A stretch of DNA of 64,000 nucleotides from Candidatus Formimonas warabiya (lineage in GTDB: Bacteria > Bacillota > Dehalobacteriia > Dehalobacteriales > Dehalobacteriaceae), in assembly GCF_002777255.1 (NCBI RefSeq), contig NZ_CP017634.1:5964903-6028902 (forward strand). Reading direction: 5' to 3'. Below, one piece after another: positions 1 through 8,412 of the stretch. The notes under the pieces are model-generated. The model made no database searches. It was not told the DNA's origin and saw only the letters and a program-made list of their open reading frames with translations. The translations under genes and the position numbers were made by a program. Every line of letters begins with the position of its first letter. Position 1 is the first letter of the stretch.

Positions 1-146
1 ATTTTTATATCTAATAAGACTCCTTCTAATTGTAAAGTGCAAAAATGAAAGTGTTATGCCAAATGATTTGTTTGCAGTTTTTTGCGCTTTATAAATCATA
101 TTAATGAGGAAGTGTGATTTTCCCGGCTTTTTTGCTTAAAAATTTT

Positions 147-161
147 TGGCATGGTAATTGC
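147..161 (+). promoter_or_regulatory. sigma-54 (-24/-12) promoter
   Basis: TGGCATG at 147-153 and TTGC at 158-161 match the -24/-12 sigma-54 consensus with correct spacing. It points at the aldehyde oxidoreductase operon, about 490 nt upstream of its start codon, so the transcript would have a long structured leader. Nothing else gene-like is seen in bases 1-146. Confidence 0.75.
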
Positions 162-275
162 ATAAGCATAAGTGTATAAAAATGAAAAATATTTCCGAGT
201 TAACATGCCTAAAGTAAATGCGATGGCGGTTAAACGATAGGGTATAAATGGAAACGTTTATGCCTCCTTTTGGAA

Positions 276-352
276 AGGAAATTTAATTTAAGAGATACCG
301 GGAACATATTTTATATGTCTGGGTACCTTTAAATTGGATTTCCTTTTTGATT
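276..352 (+). repeat. long imperfect hairpin in the leader
   Basis: An imperfect palindrome. The outer arms are GGAAAGGAAAT and ATTTCCTTT, followed inward by AATTTAA/TTAAATT and GATACC/GGTACC, with CATAT/ATATG near the tip. A short T-run follows. It could be a leader terminator/attenuator or a small mobile palindrome; the sequence does not decide. Confidence 0.5.
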
Positions 353-389
353 GGCAGAATTCAGAGAGAATGCTACTTTTTCTGAACTA

Positions 390-591
390 TTTTTAACCTG
401 ACTAACTTGGTGTAAGTCTCCCACCCTTTTTAGGCGGGAGTCAAACACCAACTAAGTCATGCATTTGCAGTTCTCACGCTGTATTAGCGGTTCTAAAACT
501 TGCCAAGGAAACCACTTAGCAAGTTAAGAACTCGCGTCAAAATTCAGATGGAGTAAAAGAATCTCCATCTGAATTAAGAACTTGCTTCAAT
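390..591 (+). repeat. composite palindromic repeat, copy 1
   Basis: Related to the sequence at 37025-37239. It contains an inverted repeat (arms 400-425 and 433-458), a hairpin with arms TTCAGATGGAG/CTCCATCTGAA (542-574), and an extra module at about 475-539 absent from copy 2. The extra module is itself a palindrome (AACTTGC ... GCAAGTT) bracketed by GCGGTTCT and AAGAACTCGC. The hairpin modules therefore share the bracket GCnGTTCT ... AAGAACTnGC. It lies between the sigma-54 promoter and the start codon of the aldehyde oxidoreductase gene. Confidence 0.8.
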
Positions 592-652
592 GATCTCAAA
601 TTCCGGCTGTCGCTGGATTAATTAGCATAAAAGAAAGAATAGGAGGTCTATT

Positions 653-3574
653 ATGAAGCTTAAGAAAATGTGGTTAAACGTCAATGGCGCGGACCGCATG
701 ATTGTGTGCGATCCGGAAAAGGATTCCCTTGCCAGTGTTCTGCGCCGCATAGGTCTGACAAGCGTTAAAGTAGGCTGTGGGACAGGCGTATGCGGATCGT
801 GTTCGGTAATACTTGACGGCAAGGTGATCCGCTCCTGTACAAAGAAGATTAAGGCAGTGGAAGAGTACAGCAAGGTCATCACACTTGAAGGGATTGGCAC
901 CCCCAGTAGCTTGCATCCTTTGCAAGTAGCCTGGATGAACTGTGGCGCTGTCCAGTGCGGTTTTTGCTCTCCTGGCTTTATTGTATCAGCCTATGGACTG
1001 CTGCTGGAAAACAATAATCCTACCCGGGAAGAAGTCCGTGATTGGTTCCAGAAGCACCGGAATGTGTGCCGTTGTACCGGCTACAGGCAGATTACCGATG
1101 CCGTGATGGCGGCGGCAAAAGTTGTGCGGGGAGAGGCTAAAATCGAGGATATTACCTTCCAGCTTCCTCCAGACAACGAGTGCTATGGGAAGCCTCTGGT
1201 TCGGCCTTCCGCTCTCGCCAAGGTAACCGGACTTGCCGATTATGGTGATGACATGGAGCTAAAAATGCCTGCCGAAACCCTCCACGCGGCAATCGTGCAG
1301 CCCAGAGTGGCCCACCATGCCAACATCCTCAAGATTGATACTTCTGAGGCGGAAATGATGCCCGGTGTCGTAAAGGTGATCACGCATAAGGATATAAAGG
1401 CAAACGGGGGCACCAACCAAATGGCTGAGGCCAATTTGCACGAACGCAGTACGGTTACCCTGCCCAGCCGCAAAGTTCTCTGTGAAGATAAAATATTCCG
1501 CTATGGCGATGTGGTGGCTTTGGCCATTGCCGACACACAAGACCATGCCCGGGCGGCAGCTGCAAAGGTAAAAGTGGAAATTGAGCAACTTCCGGAATAC
1601 CTCAACTATCTGGATGCCGTGATGCCTGACGCGATCCGTGTGCACGATGATACGCCAAACCTTTTCTGCGCGCAGCCGGTCTTAAAAGGAGTAGCCCTTG
1701 AGGATGCTCCAAAGGTGGCGGAAGAGATCGATAACTCCGCTTACAGTGTGGAGGGAAGTTTTTATTCCACCCGTGAGCCCCATCTTTCCATCGAAGGATG
1801 TACCGTCCAGGCTTATTTTGACGAAGATGGCTGCCTGACCATCCATTGCAAGTCCCAGGGCCTTTATACATCCATCAGCCGGATTGGCAACTCCATTGGC
1901 GTACCGCGTGAAAAGCTCCGGATCGTACAGAATTTTACCGGTGCCAGCTTCGGTTGGTCGACGAATGCCGGCGACCTCGTCCTGGTTGGGGCTGCCGCAG
2001 TGGCAGTAAACGGGCCGGTTGCCTTATCACTGACCTATGAAGAGCATCAACACTTCAGCGGCAAACGCTGCCCATGTTACTCCAACGGTCGGGTAGCCTG
2101 CGACCAAAACGGTAAGATTACTGCAGCGGAATTTGATTTTGGCATGGACCACGGCGCCTACTCCTGGGGAGGCGACCATGTGATCGAGAAACAAGTGCGT
2201 TTTTCCTTCTTCCCCTATTATGTACCCCATGTGGCAGGTCTTACCCGGGTCGCCAACACCAACCACACTTTCGGCACCGCATACAGGAGTTACGGTTCTC
2301 CTCAGGCGTATACCTTGTCCGAAGCGCTGATAGATATGTTGGCGGAGAAAGCTGGCATTGATCCCTTCGAGTTCAGGTGGAGAAACATTGCCCGGCAAGG
2401 TGAGACAAATATCAACAGCCATCCCTTTAAAGAGTATCCCATGGAAGAAATGATGCAGAAGATGCGTCCCTATTATGAGAAAGCTGTTGCCGAAGCTAAG
2501 GCGGCAGACACTCCGGAAAAAAAGAGAGGAGTGGGCATAGCTTGGGGGGGCTTCAATGTCACCGAGGGCGGCACCGACCAATGTACGATCATTCTGGAGT
2601 TGGCGCCCGACAACATGATTGTTAAATACGACACCTGGCAGGAAATGGGACAGGGCGGCGATATCGGTTCCCTGATGGTGACCCTCGAGGCATTGAAACC
2701 GATGGGTGTAACGCCCGAGCGCATTCGACTTGCCCAGAACGACACAAAGACTTGCCCGGACGGCGGCATGTCGGCAGCCAGCCGCTCCCACTATATGAAC
2801 GGCAACGCCACTAAGCTTGCCGCCGAGAAACTGATGAATGCGATGCGCAAAGAGAACGGCACATACAGAACCTACGACGAGATGGTGGCTGAAGGCATTG
2901 AAACCAGATATGAGGTTCAGTATGCGTGTACGGTTACTCCCGGCATTGTTCGTCTGAATCCCAACACCGGTATCGGCGATCCTACACCGGCCTATACCTA
3001 TGTGTTGAACCTGGCTGAAGTAGAGGTGGATACTGCTACTGGTAAGACCAAAGTTCTTCGTTTTGTATGCGTGTATGACGTCGGAAAAATAGGCAATATT
3101 GATGCTGTGAACGGGCAGGCCTACGGAGGGATCTCCCACAGTATCGGCTTTGCGCTCAGTGAAGATTACAGCGATGTGAAGAAGCACACAAATATTGCCA
3201 ACAGCGGTGTCCCCTATATCAAGGACATCCCGGATGAAATAATTCTCATTCCTCATGAAACGCCAAGAAATGACGGGCCTTTTGGTTCCTCGGGAGCCTC
3301 CGAAGCCTTCCAGTCTTCAGGGCATGTGGCTGTTCTCAACGCCATCTACAATGCCTGCGGGGTGCGGATTTACGAGATGCCTGCCAGGCCTGAAAAAGTA
3401 AAGGCTGGATTGGATATCCTGGCAGCCGGGGGAAAAATTACGCCGCCTAAGAAGTATTTCCTCGGTTCCGACTTATATGAAGAGCTGGAAAATATTAAGG
3501 CAAATCCCGTGGTCTTCCGTGGTGATGATATGTTTAATTCTTTAGGTGACGGCCCTGGCGAGAGATTTTATTAA
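653..3574 (+). CDS. Mop-type aldehyde oxidoreductase (Mo/2Fe-2S)
   Basis: A single-chain molybdenum hydroxylase of the xanthine oxidase family that should oxidise aldehydes (or a similar carbon) to the acid in the cytoplasm. The plant-type 2Fe-2S domain has Cys42, 47, 50 and 62. The helical 2Fe-2S domain has Cys102, 105, 139 and 141. The molybdopterin domains run from about residue 180 to the end, with a GxxGxSE motif near residue 884 where the family has its catalytic Glu. At 973 aa it is close to Desulfovibrio-type Mop (about 907) and lacks the FAD domain of xanthine dehydrogenase, so electrons must leave through a partner, probably the next gene's product. The start is set by AGGAGGT at 642-648. 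True substrate unknown. Confidence 0.85.
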   Translation: MKLKKMWLNVNGADRMIVCDPEKDSLASVLRRIGLTSVKVGCGTGVCGSCSVILDGKVIRSCTKKIKAVEEYSKVITLEGIGTPSSLHPLQVAWMNCGAVQCGFCSPGFIVSAYGLLLENNNPTREEVRDWFQKHRNVCRCTGYRQITDAVMAAAKVVRGEAKIEDITFQLPPDNECYGKPLVRPSALAKVTGLADYGDDMELKMPAETLHAAIVQPRVAHHANILKIDTSEAEMMPGVVKVITHKDIKANGGTNQMAEANLHERSTVTLPSRKVLCEDKIFRYGDVVALAIADTQDHARAAAAKVKVEIEQLPEYLNYLDAVMPDAIRVHDDTPNLFCAQPVLKGVALEDAPKVAEEIDNSAYSVEGSFYSTREPHLSIEGCTVQAYFDEDGCLTIHCKSQGLYTSISRIGNSIGVPREKLRIVQNFTGASFGWSTNAGDLVLVGAAAVAVNGPVALSLTYEEHQHFSGKRCPCYSNGRVACDQNGKITAAEFDFGMDHGAYSWGGDHVIEKQVRFSFFPYYVPHVAGLTRVANTNHTFGTAYRSYGSPQAYTLSEALIDMLAEKAGIDPFEFRWRNIARQGETNINSHPFKEYPMEEMMQKMRPYYEKAVAEAKAADTPEKKRGVGIAWGGFNVTEGGTDQCTIILELAPDNMIVKYDTWQEMGQGGDIGSLMVTLEALKPMGVTPERIRLAQNDTKTCPDGGMSAASRSHYMNGNATKLAAEKLMNAMRKENGTYRTYDEMVAEGIETRYEVQYACTVTPGIVRLNPNTGIGDPTPAYTYVLNLAEVEVDTATGKTKVLRFVCVYDVGKIGNIDAVNGQAYGGISHSIGFALSEDYSDVKKHTNIANSGVPYIKDIPDEIILIPHETPRNDGPFGSSGASEAFQSSGHVAVLNAIYNACGVRIYEMPARPEKVKAGLDILAAGGKITPPKKYFLGSDLYEELENIKANPVVFRGDDMFNSLGDGPGERFY

Positions 3575-3660
3575 TCTAACACAGGCTATTCATATTCAAT
3601 AATTCGTGCCCGGACTGGGTAGCAGGCGCAGTCCGGGCACAACAATATGGAGAAATTCTT

Positions 3661-5895
3661 ATGGAAAAAGAAAGAAATAAAATTACCGCTTGTTTGAAAG
3701 ACGAACAGGCTTTTTGCACCGCAGGTTGTCCCTTTCAGTTGGATGTAAGAGATTTTATGGAAAAGATGCAGCGGGGCGGTTTTAATGCTGCCTTTAGGAC
3801 CTACCATAATGCGGTAGGATTTCCGGGCATTGTTTCTCAACTGTGTGACGAACCCTGTAAGAATGTTTGCCCAAGACGGGAGAAGGATGGGGCAATATCC
3901 ATGAGGCTTCTGGAAAAGGCCAGTATGGACTATGCCAAAAGAATCACACCTAATAGTTACAACATGCCGGCGAAAAATAAAAAAATTGCTGTTATCGGTG
4001 CCGGCATTAGCGGCCTGGCCTGTGCTCTCCGTCTCTGTACGAAAAAATACCAGGTTACCGTATATGAAAAATCCCACCGGGTTGGGGGGCACCTCTGGGG
4101 GCTTCTTCCCGGAGAGCTTCTTCTTAGTGATATTAACCGTCAATTTATGTACGAAGAATATGAACTGTGTTTGAATCAGGAAATTATAAGTCTAGACAGT
4201 CTAGACTTTGATGCGATATATGTAGCCACCGGGGCGGGCGGGATAGATTTCGGACTGAAACGCGACCCCATGGGGGCCTTTGCCAGTACCAGGCCCGGTG
4301 TTTTTCTGGGAGGATCTCTGACGGGTAAGAATAGCTGTGAGGCTATAGCCGACGGTCTCCATGTAGTCAATGCAATTGAGCGATATATCAAGGCTGGCGG
4401 GATGAACACCCCGGAAGAAAGGCATGAAACGCGACTCCATGTGGATCCGGCGTGTTTTACCACTGCTAACCCGGTCATGCCGTCAGACGGTCCTTTTTTC
4501 ACCCGGGAAGAGGCATTACAAGAGGCTAGCCGCTGTTTAAAATGTACTTGTGATGCTTGCATAAAACACTGCGACTTGATGAGACACTTTCGGAAATACC
4601 CCAAAACGATCGCGGATCAGGTTGAGGCCACCATTAACCCGGGAACTCTGGATGGAAACGGTACCATTGCTACCCGATTTATCTCCACCTGTAACCAGTG
4701 CGGGCTTTGTAGGGAGATATGTCCTCAGGGTATTGACGTTGGTGATTTTTTACTGAAAGGCCACCGGGTAATGCGTGAAAAAGGTGCCATGCCGTGGGCG
4801 TTCCATGACTTCTGGCTGCGGGATATGGAATTTACCAATGGAGAGGCGGCTGGACTCTGCCGGCTTCCCCAGGGGTATGACCACAGCCAGTACATGTTCT
4901 TTCCCGGCTGTCAGCTGGGCGCCTCCGAACCCCGGTACGTAACCGAAAGCTATCGTTTTTTGCTGGCCCATAAACCGGATACCGCCCTGATGCTCGGGTG
5001 CTGCGGTGCCCCGGCCGATTGGGCGGGGGACGAACCGCTGCACGGGTCCGTGATGGCAAAGCTTGAGGAGGACTGGATCGCCCTGGGAAAACCCATCGCG
5101 GTCTTTGCCTGTCCCACTTGCAAGCAAATGTACCAAAAATATTTGCCCCAAATAGAGGGCGTATTTCTCTATGACTTAATCCGGAAATGGGGAATTTCTC
5201 CCTCCAAGGGCGCCCAAGGAGAAACCGCGTCCATTTTTGATCCTTGCTCCAGCCGGGAAGAACCGGATTTGCAGCAGACCATCCGGGAACTGGCTAAACA
5301 AGCCGGTTTTCGTCTTAAGCCGCTTCCCTACGAAGGAAGACTTGCCCAGTGCTGCAGCTGGGGAGGACAGATATCAATAGCCGACCCCTTCTATACCCGT
5401 GAAATTGTTAAAACAAGAATTCGCCAAAATGAATACCCCTACATCACATATTGTACTAACTGCCGGGATATTTTTGCTTCCGCGCTGAAACCGGTCTATC
5501 ATATATTGGATATCATATTCGGATTGCATGACGCAGGCCGGGTACCGCCTACCATTAGTGAAGGTCGAAACAACCGGGCAAACTTGAAACATCAGGTGTT
5601 GCGTGAGTTTTGGAAGGATGAAGTCAAAATGGAAGAAAGAAACCAAATTAATGTGCAGATTCCCCCCCTGCTCAGAGAAAAGCTGCACCGGGAACTGATC
5701 TTAGAAACCGATATCGCTGCTGTGATTGCCTACGCAGAAAGCAGCGGAAGAAAGGTCTTAGATCCGGAGTCCGGACATTTTACCGGGCATTTACAGATCG
5801 GACAGATCACGTATTGGGCCGAATACTTACCAGCAGGCAATGGTTTTGAGCTAATTAATGCATATAGCCACCGTATGAGTATCGAGGAGGCCTGA
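3661..5895 (+). CDS. flavin/Fe-S oxidoreductase with HdrB-like CCG domains
   Basis: Probably the electron-transfer partner of the upstream aldehyde oxidoreductase. The N-terminus is GltD-like, with a Cys-rich Fe-S region (Cys19, 23, 62, 66, 70) and a Rossmann GAGISG at 113-118. The FAD part is unusually compact: only about 100 residues separate the first Rossmann motif from the closing 'GGSLTG...ADG' region, so the NAD(P)H domain seems to be missing. Ferredoxin-type motifs (CLKCTCDAC, CNQCGLCREIC) follow, then a C-terminal half like HdrB/GlcF with CCG-type motifs (LGCCGAP, QCCSWGG, CPTC, CTNC). A chimera of this kind suggests quinone- or disulfide-linked electron disposal rather than NADPH. 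The gene lies 86 nt after the first and is followed at once by the small redox gene. Confidence 0.7.
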   Translation: MEKERNKITACLKDEQAFCTAGCPFQLDVRDFMEKMQRGGFNAAFRTYHNAVGFPGIVSQLCDEPCKNVCPRREKDGAISMRLLEKASMDYAKRITPNSYNMPAKNKKIAVIGAGISGLACALRLCTKKYQVTVYEKSHRVGGHLWGLLPGELLLSDINRQFMYEEYELCLNQEIISLDSLDFDAIYVATGAGGIDFGLKRDPMGAFASTRPGVFLGGSLTGKNSCEAIADGLHVVNAIERYIKAGGMNTPEERHETRLHVDPACFTTANPVMPSDGPFFTREEALQEASRCLKCTCDACIKHCDLMRHFRKYPKTIADQVEATINPGTLDGNGTIATRFISTCNQCGLCREICPQGIDVGDFLLKGHRVMREKGAMPWAFHDFWLRDMEFTNGEAAGLCRLPQGYDHSQYMFFPGCQLGASEPRYVTESYRFLLAHKPDTALMLGCCGAPADWAGDEPLHGSVMAKLEEDWIALGKPIAVFACPTCKQMYQKYLPQIEGVFLYDLIRKWGISPSKGAQGETASIFDPCSSREEPDLQQTIRELAKQAGFRLKPLPYEGRLAQCCSWGGQISIADPFYTREIVKTRIRQNEYPYITYCTNCRDIFASALKPVYHILDIIFGLHDAGRVPPTISEGRNNRANLKHQVLREFWKDEVKMEERNQINVQIPPLLREKLHRELILETDIAAVIAYAESSGRKVLDPESGHFTGHLQIGQITYWAEYLPAGNGFELINAYSHRMSIEEA

Positions 5896-5915
5896 CCGAT
5901 GCAGGAAAAAAAGTA

Positions 5916-6092
5916 ATGATTTGCCACCAGTGTCAAAAAGAGTTGGAGCTGAAAAAAACGTATTTCACTTATTTGGGACACAGCTTCTTTACCGATATTC
6001 TGACGTGCCCGGAGTGTGGTGAGGTTTATATTCCTGAGGAAGTGGTCAAGGGCCGGATGGCTGAAGTGGAAATGCAGTTGGAGGACAAATAA
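5916..6092 (+). CDS. small two-CxxC redox protein (DVU_1557-like)
   Basis: A 58-residue protein with two pairs of cysteines, CHQC near residue 3 and CPEC near residue 31, a zinc-ribbon/rubredoxin-like arrangement. Small proteins of this size and pattern accompany Mop-type aldehyde oxidoreductase genes in Desulfovibrio (the DVU_1557 family, from memory), and here it follows the two oxidoreductase genes. The start is unusual. The good ribosome site (GAGGAGG, 5884-5890) serves an ATG at 5899 that gives only five codons ending in TAA at 5914-5916. The ATG used here overlaps that stop by one base, so the protein would be made by re-initiation or by a -1 slip on the preceding A-run. Confidence 0.6.
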   Translation: MICHQCQKELELKKTYFTYLGHSFFTDILTCPECGEVYIPEEVVKGRMAEVEMQLEDK

Positions 6093-6153
6093 ATGGATTT
6101 ACCTAAAGTAAATGGTAGGCTCCAGTAAGCTGCTAGATGAAATATGATAAAAA

Positions 6154-6196
6154 AAGGGAGTCCCTAGGTAAATTGGATGATTTCTAGGGCTCCCTT
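6154..6196. terminator. bidirectional terminator
   Basis: Arms AAGGGAGTCCCTAG and CTAGGGCTCCCTT with A-rich and T-rich flanks. It sits between the convergent aldehyde oxidoreductase operon and the P5C dehydrogenase gene. Confidence 0.75.
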
Positions 6197-6244
6197 AAAA
6201 TTTACATCAGATAATATCTTCTACCATATGGAACTAGTATGATG

Positions 6245-7876
6245 CTATTTTTCTGTCATTAAATCTAATGAGAATTTTTTCGAAGGGTTAAATGTTTCTT
6301 TAATCGTTCTAGGACTCATCCATCTGGAAACGTTTTGTTTGCTTCCTACCTTTTCATTTGTTCCCGAGGCTCTGGCCCCGCCAAACGGCTGCAGCCCGAC
6401 AAATGCTCCGGTGGTTCTATCATTAATATAGAGATTTCCCGCCGCATTACTGAGCCGTTTTTCCATATCGATAATTGCCTTTCTGTCTTGCGAGAAGATA
6501 GCACCTGTGAGAGCATATTTTGAAGTTTGTTCACAAAGGTCAAGTGCTTCTTCTAATTCCTGATCTTTGTAAACATAGATCGTGACTACCGGGCCGAAGA
6601 TCTCCTCTTCCATGGTTTTGAACCTGGGATTTGTGGTGACAATTACGGTAGGTTCAATAAAAAAGCCTACCCGGTCATCACACTTGCCCCCAAAAATTAT
6701 TTCCGCTTCATCAGAAGTCCTGGCATAATCAATATAGGATTTAATTGAATTAAAGGCATTTTGGTCGATCACCGCCCCCATAAAGTTTGTAAAGTCCTCC
6801 ACATCTCCCAGTTTGATCGTGGATACCTGGTCAAGCAGTTTATTTTTGACGGATGGCCAAATACTATGGGGGATGTATACACGGGAAGTGGCGGAGCACT
6901 TCTGTCCCTGGAATGAGAATCCCCCGAAAACCAGAGCAGTGACCAAAGCATCAATATCGGCAGAATGATGGGCAAAAACAAAATCTTTTCCTCCGGTTTC
7001 CCCTACTATGCGGGGATACCCAATATAATTTCCCAAGTTTTGCGCTACTGTGCGCCACATGTGGTTAAAAGTTTCTGTAGATCCGGTAAAATGAATACCG
7101 GCCAACATTTTGTGGGACATAACCATCGGCCCAACAACGTTTCCCGGTCCCGGAATAAAATTAATCACGCCGTCGGGTAGCCCGGCTTCCTGTAACACTT
7201 TCATTAAAAAATAATTTGAATATATCGCCGAAGAAGCCGGTTTCCAGACAACCGTGTTGCCAACCATGGCAGGCGTACTGGGAAGATTGCCTCCAATTGC
7301 CGTGAAATTAAATGGTGTAACCGCAAAAACAAAACCTTCCAAGGGCCGATACTCTATACGATTAAAGATTCCCGGAATACACTCAGGCTGTTCCTGCAAA
7401 ATTTGGGACACAAAATAACTGTTATACCTAAAAAAGTCCTGAATTTCACATGCGGAGTCTGCGTCCGCCTCATAAACAGTTTTACTTTGGCCAAGCATGG
7501 TGGCTGCATTGAGGGTATCCCGCCATGGCTGGGAAATTAACTCAGCAGCCTTAAGAAAAACAGAAATTCTATGTTCCCAGGGCGTATTCTCCCATTCCTT
7601 CTTGGCTTTCAAGGCTGCTTGGATCGCCCTTTCAACTTCTTTTTCACCGGCCATATGGTAAGTTGCCAGAACATGCTCTTTATGATGAGGAATAATACAT
7701 GTTCCCATTTTCCCGGTATGGACTTCTTTCCCGTCAATAATTAAAGGAAGTTCCATCGACGTCTTTTGCATTTCTTTTAATTTGGCTTTTAAACTTATTC
7801 TTTCTTTACTACCTGGTAGGTACGACAGTACTTCTTCGTTTTTTGGTTTGACTACTTTACAAATGGCATTTGGCAT
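6245..7876 (-). CDS. pruA: 1-pyrroline-5-carboxylate dehydrogenase
   Basis: An aldehyde dehydrogenase superfamily enzyme that oxidises glutamate-gamma-semialdehyde/P5C to glutamate with NAD, the second step of proline and arginine/ornithine breakdown. At 543 aa it matches the long P5CDH (ALDH4-like) group. It has the 'GETGGKDF' catalytic-Glu region and GQKCSA with the catalytic Cys. The start at 7876 is chosen because AAGGAGG lies 5 nt upstream; a longer reading from 7900 lacks this. No proline dehydrogenase is nearby. The ornithine-cyclodeaminase-family gene at 23987 and the Liv transporter suggest an amino-acid use context. The gene has its own sigma-54 promoter and a leader of about 500 nt with two duplicated RNA modules and two terminators. 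Confidence 0.9.
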   Translation of the reverse strand: MPNAICKVVKPKNEEVLSYLPGSKERISLKAKLKEMQKTSMELPLIIDGKEVHTGKMGTCIIPHHKEHVLATYHMAGEKEVERAIQAALKAKKEWENTPWEHRISVFLKAAELISQPWRDTLNAATMLGQSKTVYEADADSACEIQDFFRYNSYFVSQILQEQPECIPGIFNRIEYRPLEGFVFAVTPFNFTAIGGNLPSTPAMVGNTVVWKPASSAIYSNYFLMKVLQEAGLPDGVINFIPGPGNVVGPMVMSHKMLAGIHFTGSTETFNHMWRTVAQNLGNYIGYPRIVGETGGKDFVFAHHSADIDALVTALVFGGFSFQGQKCSATSRVYIPHSIWPSVKNKLLDQVSTIKLGDVEDFTNFMGAVIDQNAFNSIKSYIDYARTSDEAEIIFGGKCDDRVGFFIEPTVIVTTNPRFKTMEEEIFGPVVTIYVYKDQELEEALDLCEQTSKYALTGAIFSQDRKAIIDMEKRLSNAAGNLYINDRTTGAFVGLQPFGGARASGTNEKVGSKQNVSRWMSPRTIKETFNPSKKFSLDLMTEK

Positions 7877-7930
7877 AATTGACCTCCTTGTTTTTATCAT
7901 TGACTTACCTCACTGTAGGCTTGTCTCAAT

Positions 7931-7986
7931 CACCTCCCGTAATAAACAATCTGCTTTTTGTTTTAGTACCACCTCCCGTATAAACA
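7931..7986 (-). repeat. tandem SD-like repeat in pruA leader
   Basis: On the minus strand TGTTTATACGGGAGGTG (7986-7970) is followed by TGTTTATTACGGGAGGTG (7948-7931). Both contain a strong Shine-Dalgarno-like GGGAGGTG. No convincing ORF follows either one; they could be ribosome standby sites or duplicated protein-binding sites. Confidence 0.5.
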
Positions 7987-8015
7987 AAACAGGTGTCTCC
8001 ATAGAAGAAGACACC
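7980..8015 (-). terminator. leader terminator 2 of pruA
   Basis: On the minus strand GGTGTC (8015-8010), a 12-nt loop, GACACC (7997-7992), then a T-rich run TGTTTTGTTT. Just upstream, ATTACAAC and GTTGTAAT can form a hairpin that ends against its 5' arm. It follows RNA module B. Confidence 0.65.
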
Positions 8016-8065
8016 CTGAATTACAACAAAAGGCAACAAAAATTCAGACCTGGTTGTAATAAAGT

Positions 8066-8170
8066 AATCTCCTTTTCAAAAGGAAGGCGTGACAGTTTCC
8101 CGAAACACCCTAGCGGCCGGCAACTCATATATTTTCCGGTGAAAAACACTTAGAGTCGGCAGCTCGGAGA
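8066..8170 (-). ncRNA. duplicated leader RNA module B (riboswitch-like)
   Basis: About 97% identical to module A at 8281-8387 (three internal differences). As minus-strand RNA it is closed by UCUCC/GGAGA. Inside, GGUGU pairs with ACGCC around a GUUU-CGGG-AAAC hairpin, and CCGACUC pairs with GAGU..CGG. The change relative to module A in the GGUGU helix keeps a U-G wobble pair only when read on this strand, which supports an RNA function in the pruA leader. I do not recognise it as any riboswitch class I know. Confidence 0.6.
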
Positions 8171-8204
8171 CGTAGTATATTTCAAAATTTATTATTTTGT
8201 CATA

Positions 8205-8239
8205 TTAAAAAAATAAGGACTCCCATTATTAGGAGACCC
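8205..8239 (-). terminator. leader terminator 1 of pruA
   Basis: On the minus strand GGTCTCC - loop - GGAGTCC, followed by TTATTTTTTT. Its 5' arm contains TCTCC, the same sequence as the 5' arm of the module's closing stem. The module's GGAGA could therefore pair with either, giving an exclusive terminator/antiterminator choice. Confidence 0.65.
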
Positions 8240-8280
8240 TGCATAAATAGACGACAAAACAAAGCCGGCTATTTAATGTA

Positions 8281-8387
8281 AATCTCCTTTTCAAAAGGAA
8301 GGTGTGACAGTTTCCCGAAACACCCTAGCGGCCGGCAACTCATATATTTTCCGGTGAAAAATACTTAGAGTCGACAGCTCGGAGATT
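8281..8387 (-). ncRNA. duplicated leader RNA module A (riboswitch-like)
   Basis: The first module met by transcription from the sigma-54 promoter at 8413-8427; it begins about 12-15 nt after the expected start point. It is closed by a 7-bp stem AATCTCC/GGAGATT. The internal helix GGUGU/ACACC is fully paired. It is followed by its own terminator (8205-8239). The inter-module sequence is not conserved between the two units, as expected when only a folded domain is kept. Ligand or function unknown; proline, glutamate or P5C would fit the gene but this is inference. Confidence 0.6.
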
Positions 8388-8412
8388 TATTGACTGTGTT
8401 ATTAAATTATTT

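Noticed and set aside
2027-3256. Long open frame opposite the aldehyde oxidoreductase gene
   Set aside because: It is the antisense shadow of a strongly conserved gene and shows no family motifs.
8066-8387. Tandem modules as a glycine riboswitch
   Set aside because: The tandem layout is similar but the glycine aptamer cores (CCGAAGG, CAGGTAAAAGGAC) are absent.
8066-8387. Tandem modules as a CRISPR array
   Set aside because: Only two units of ~105 nt with unlike spacers; no short regular repeats and no cas genes.
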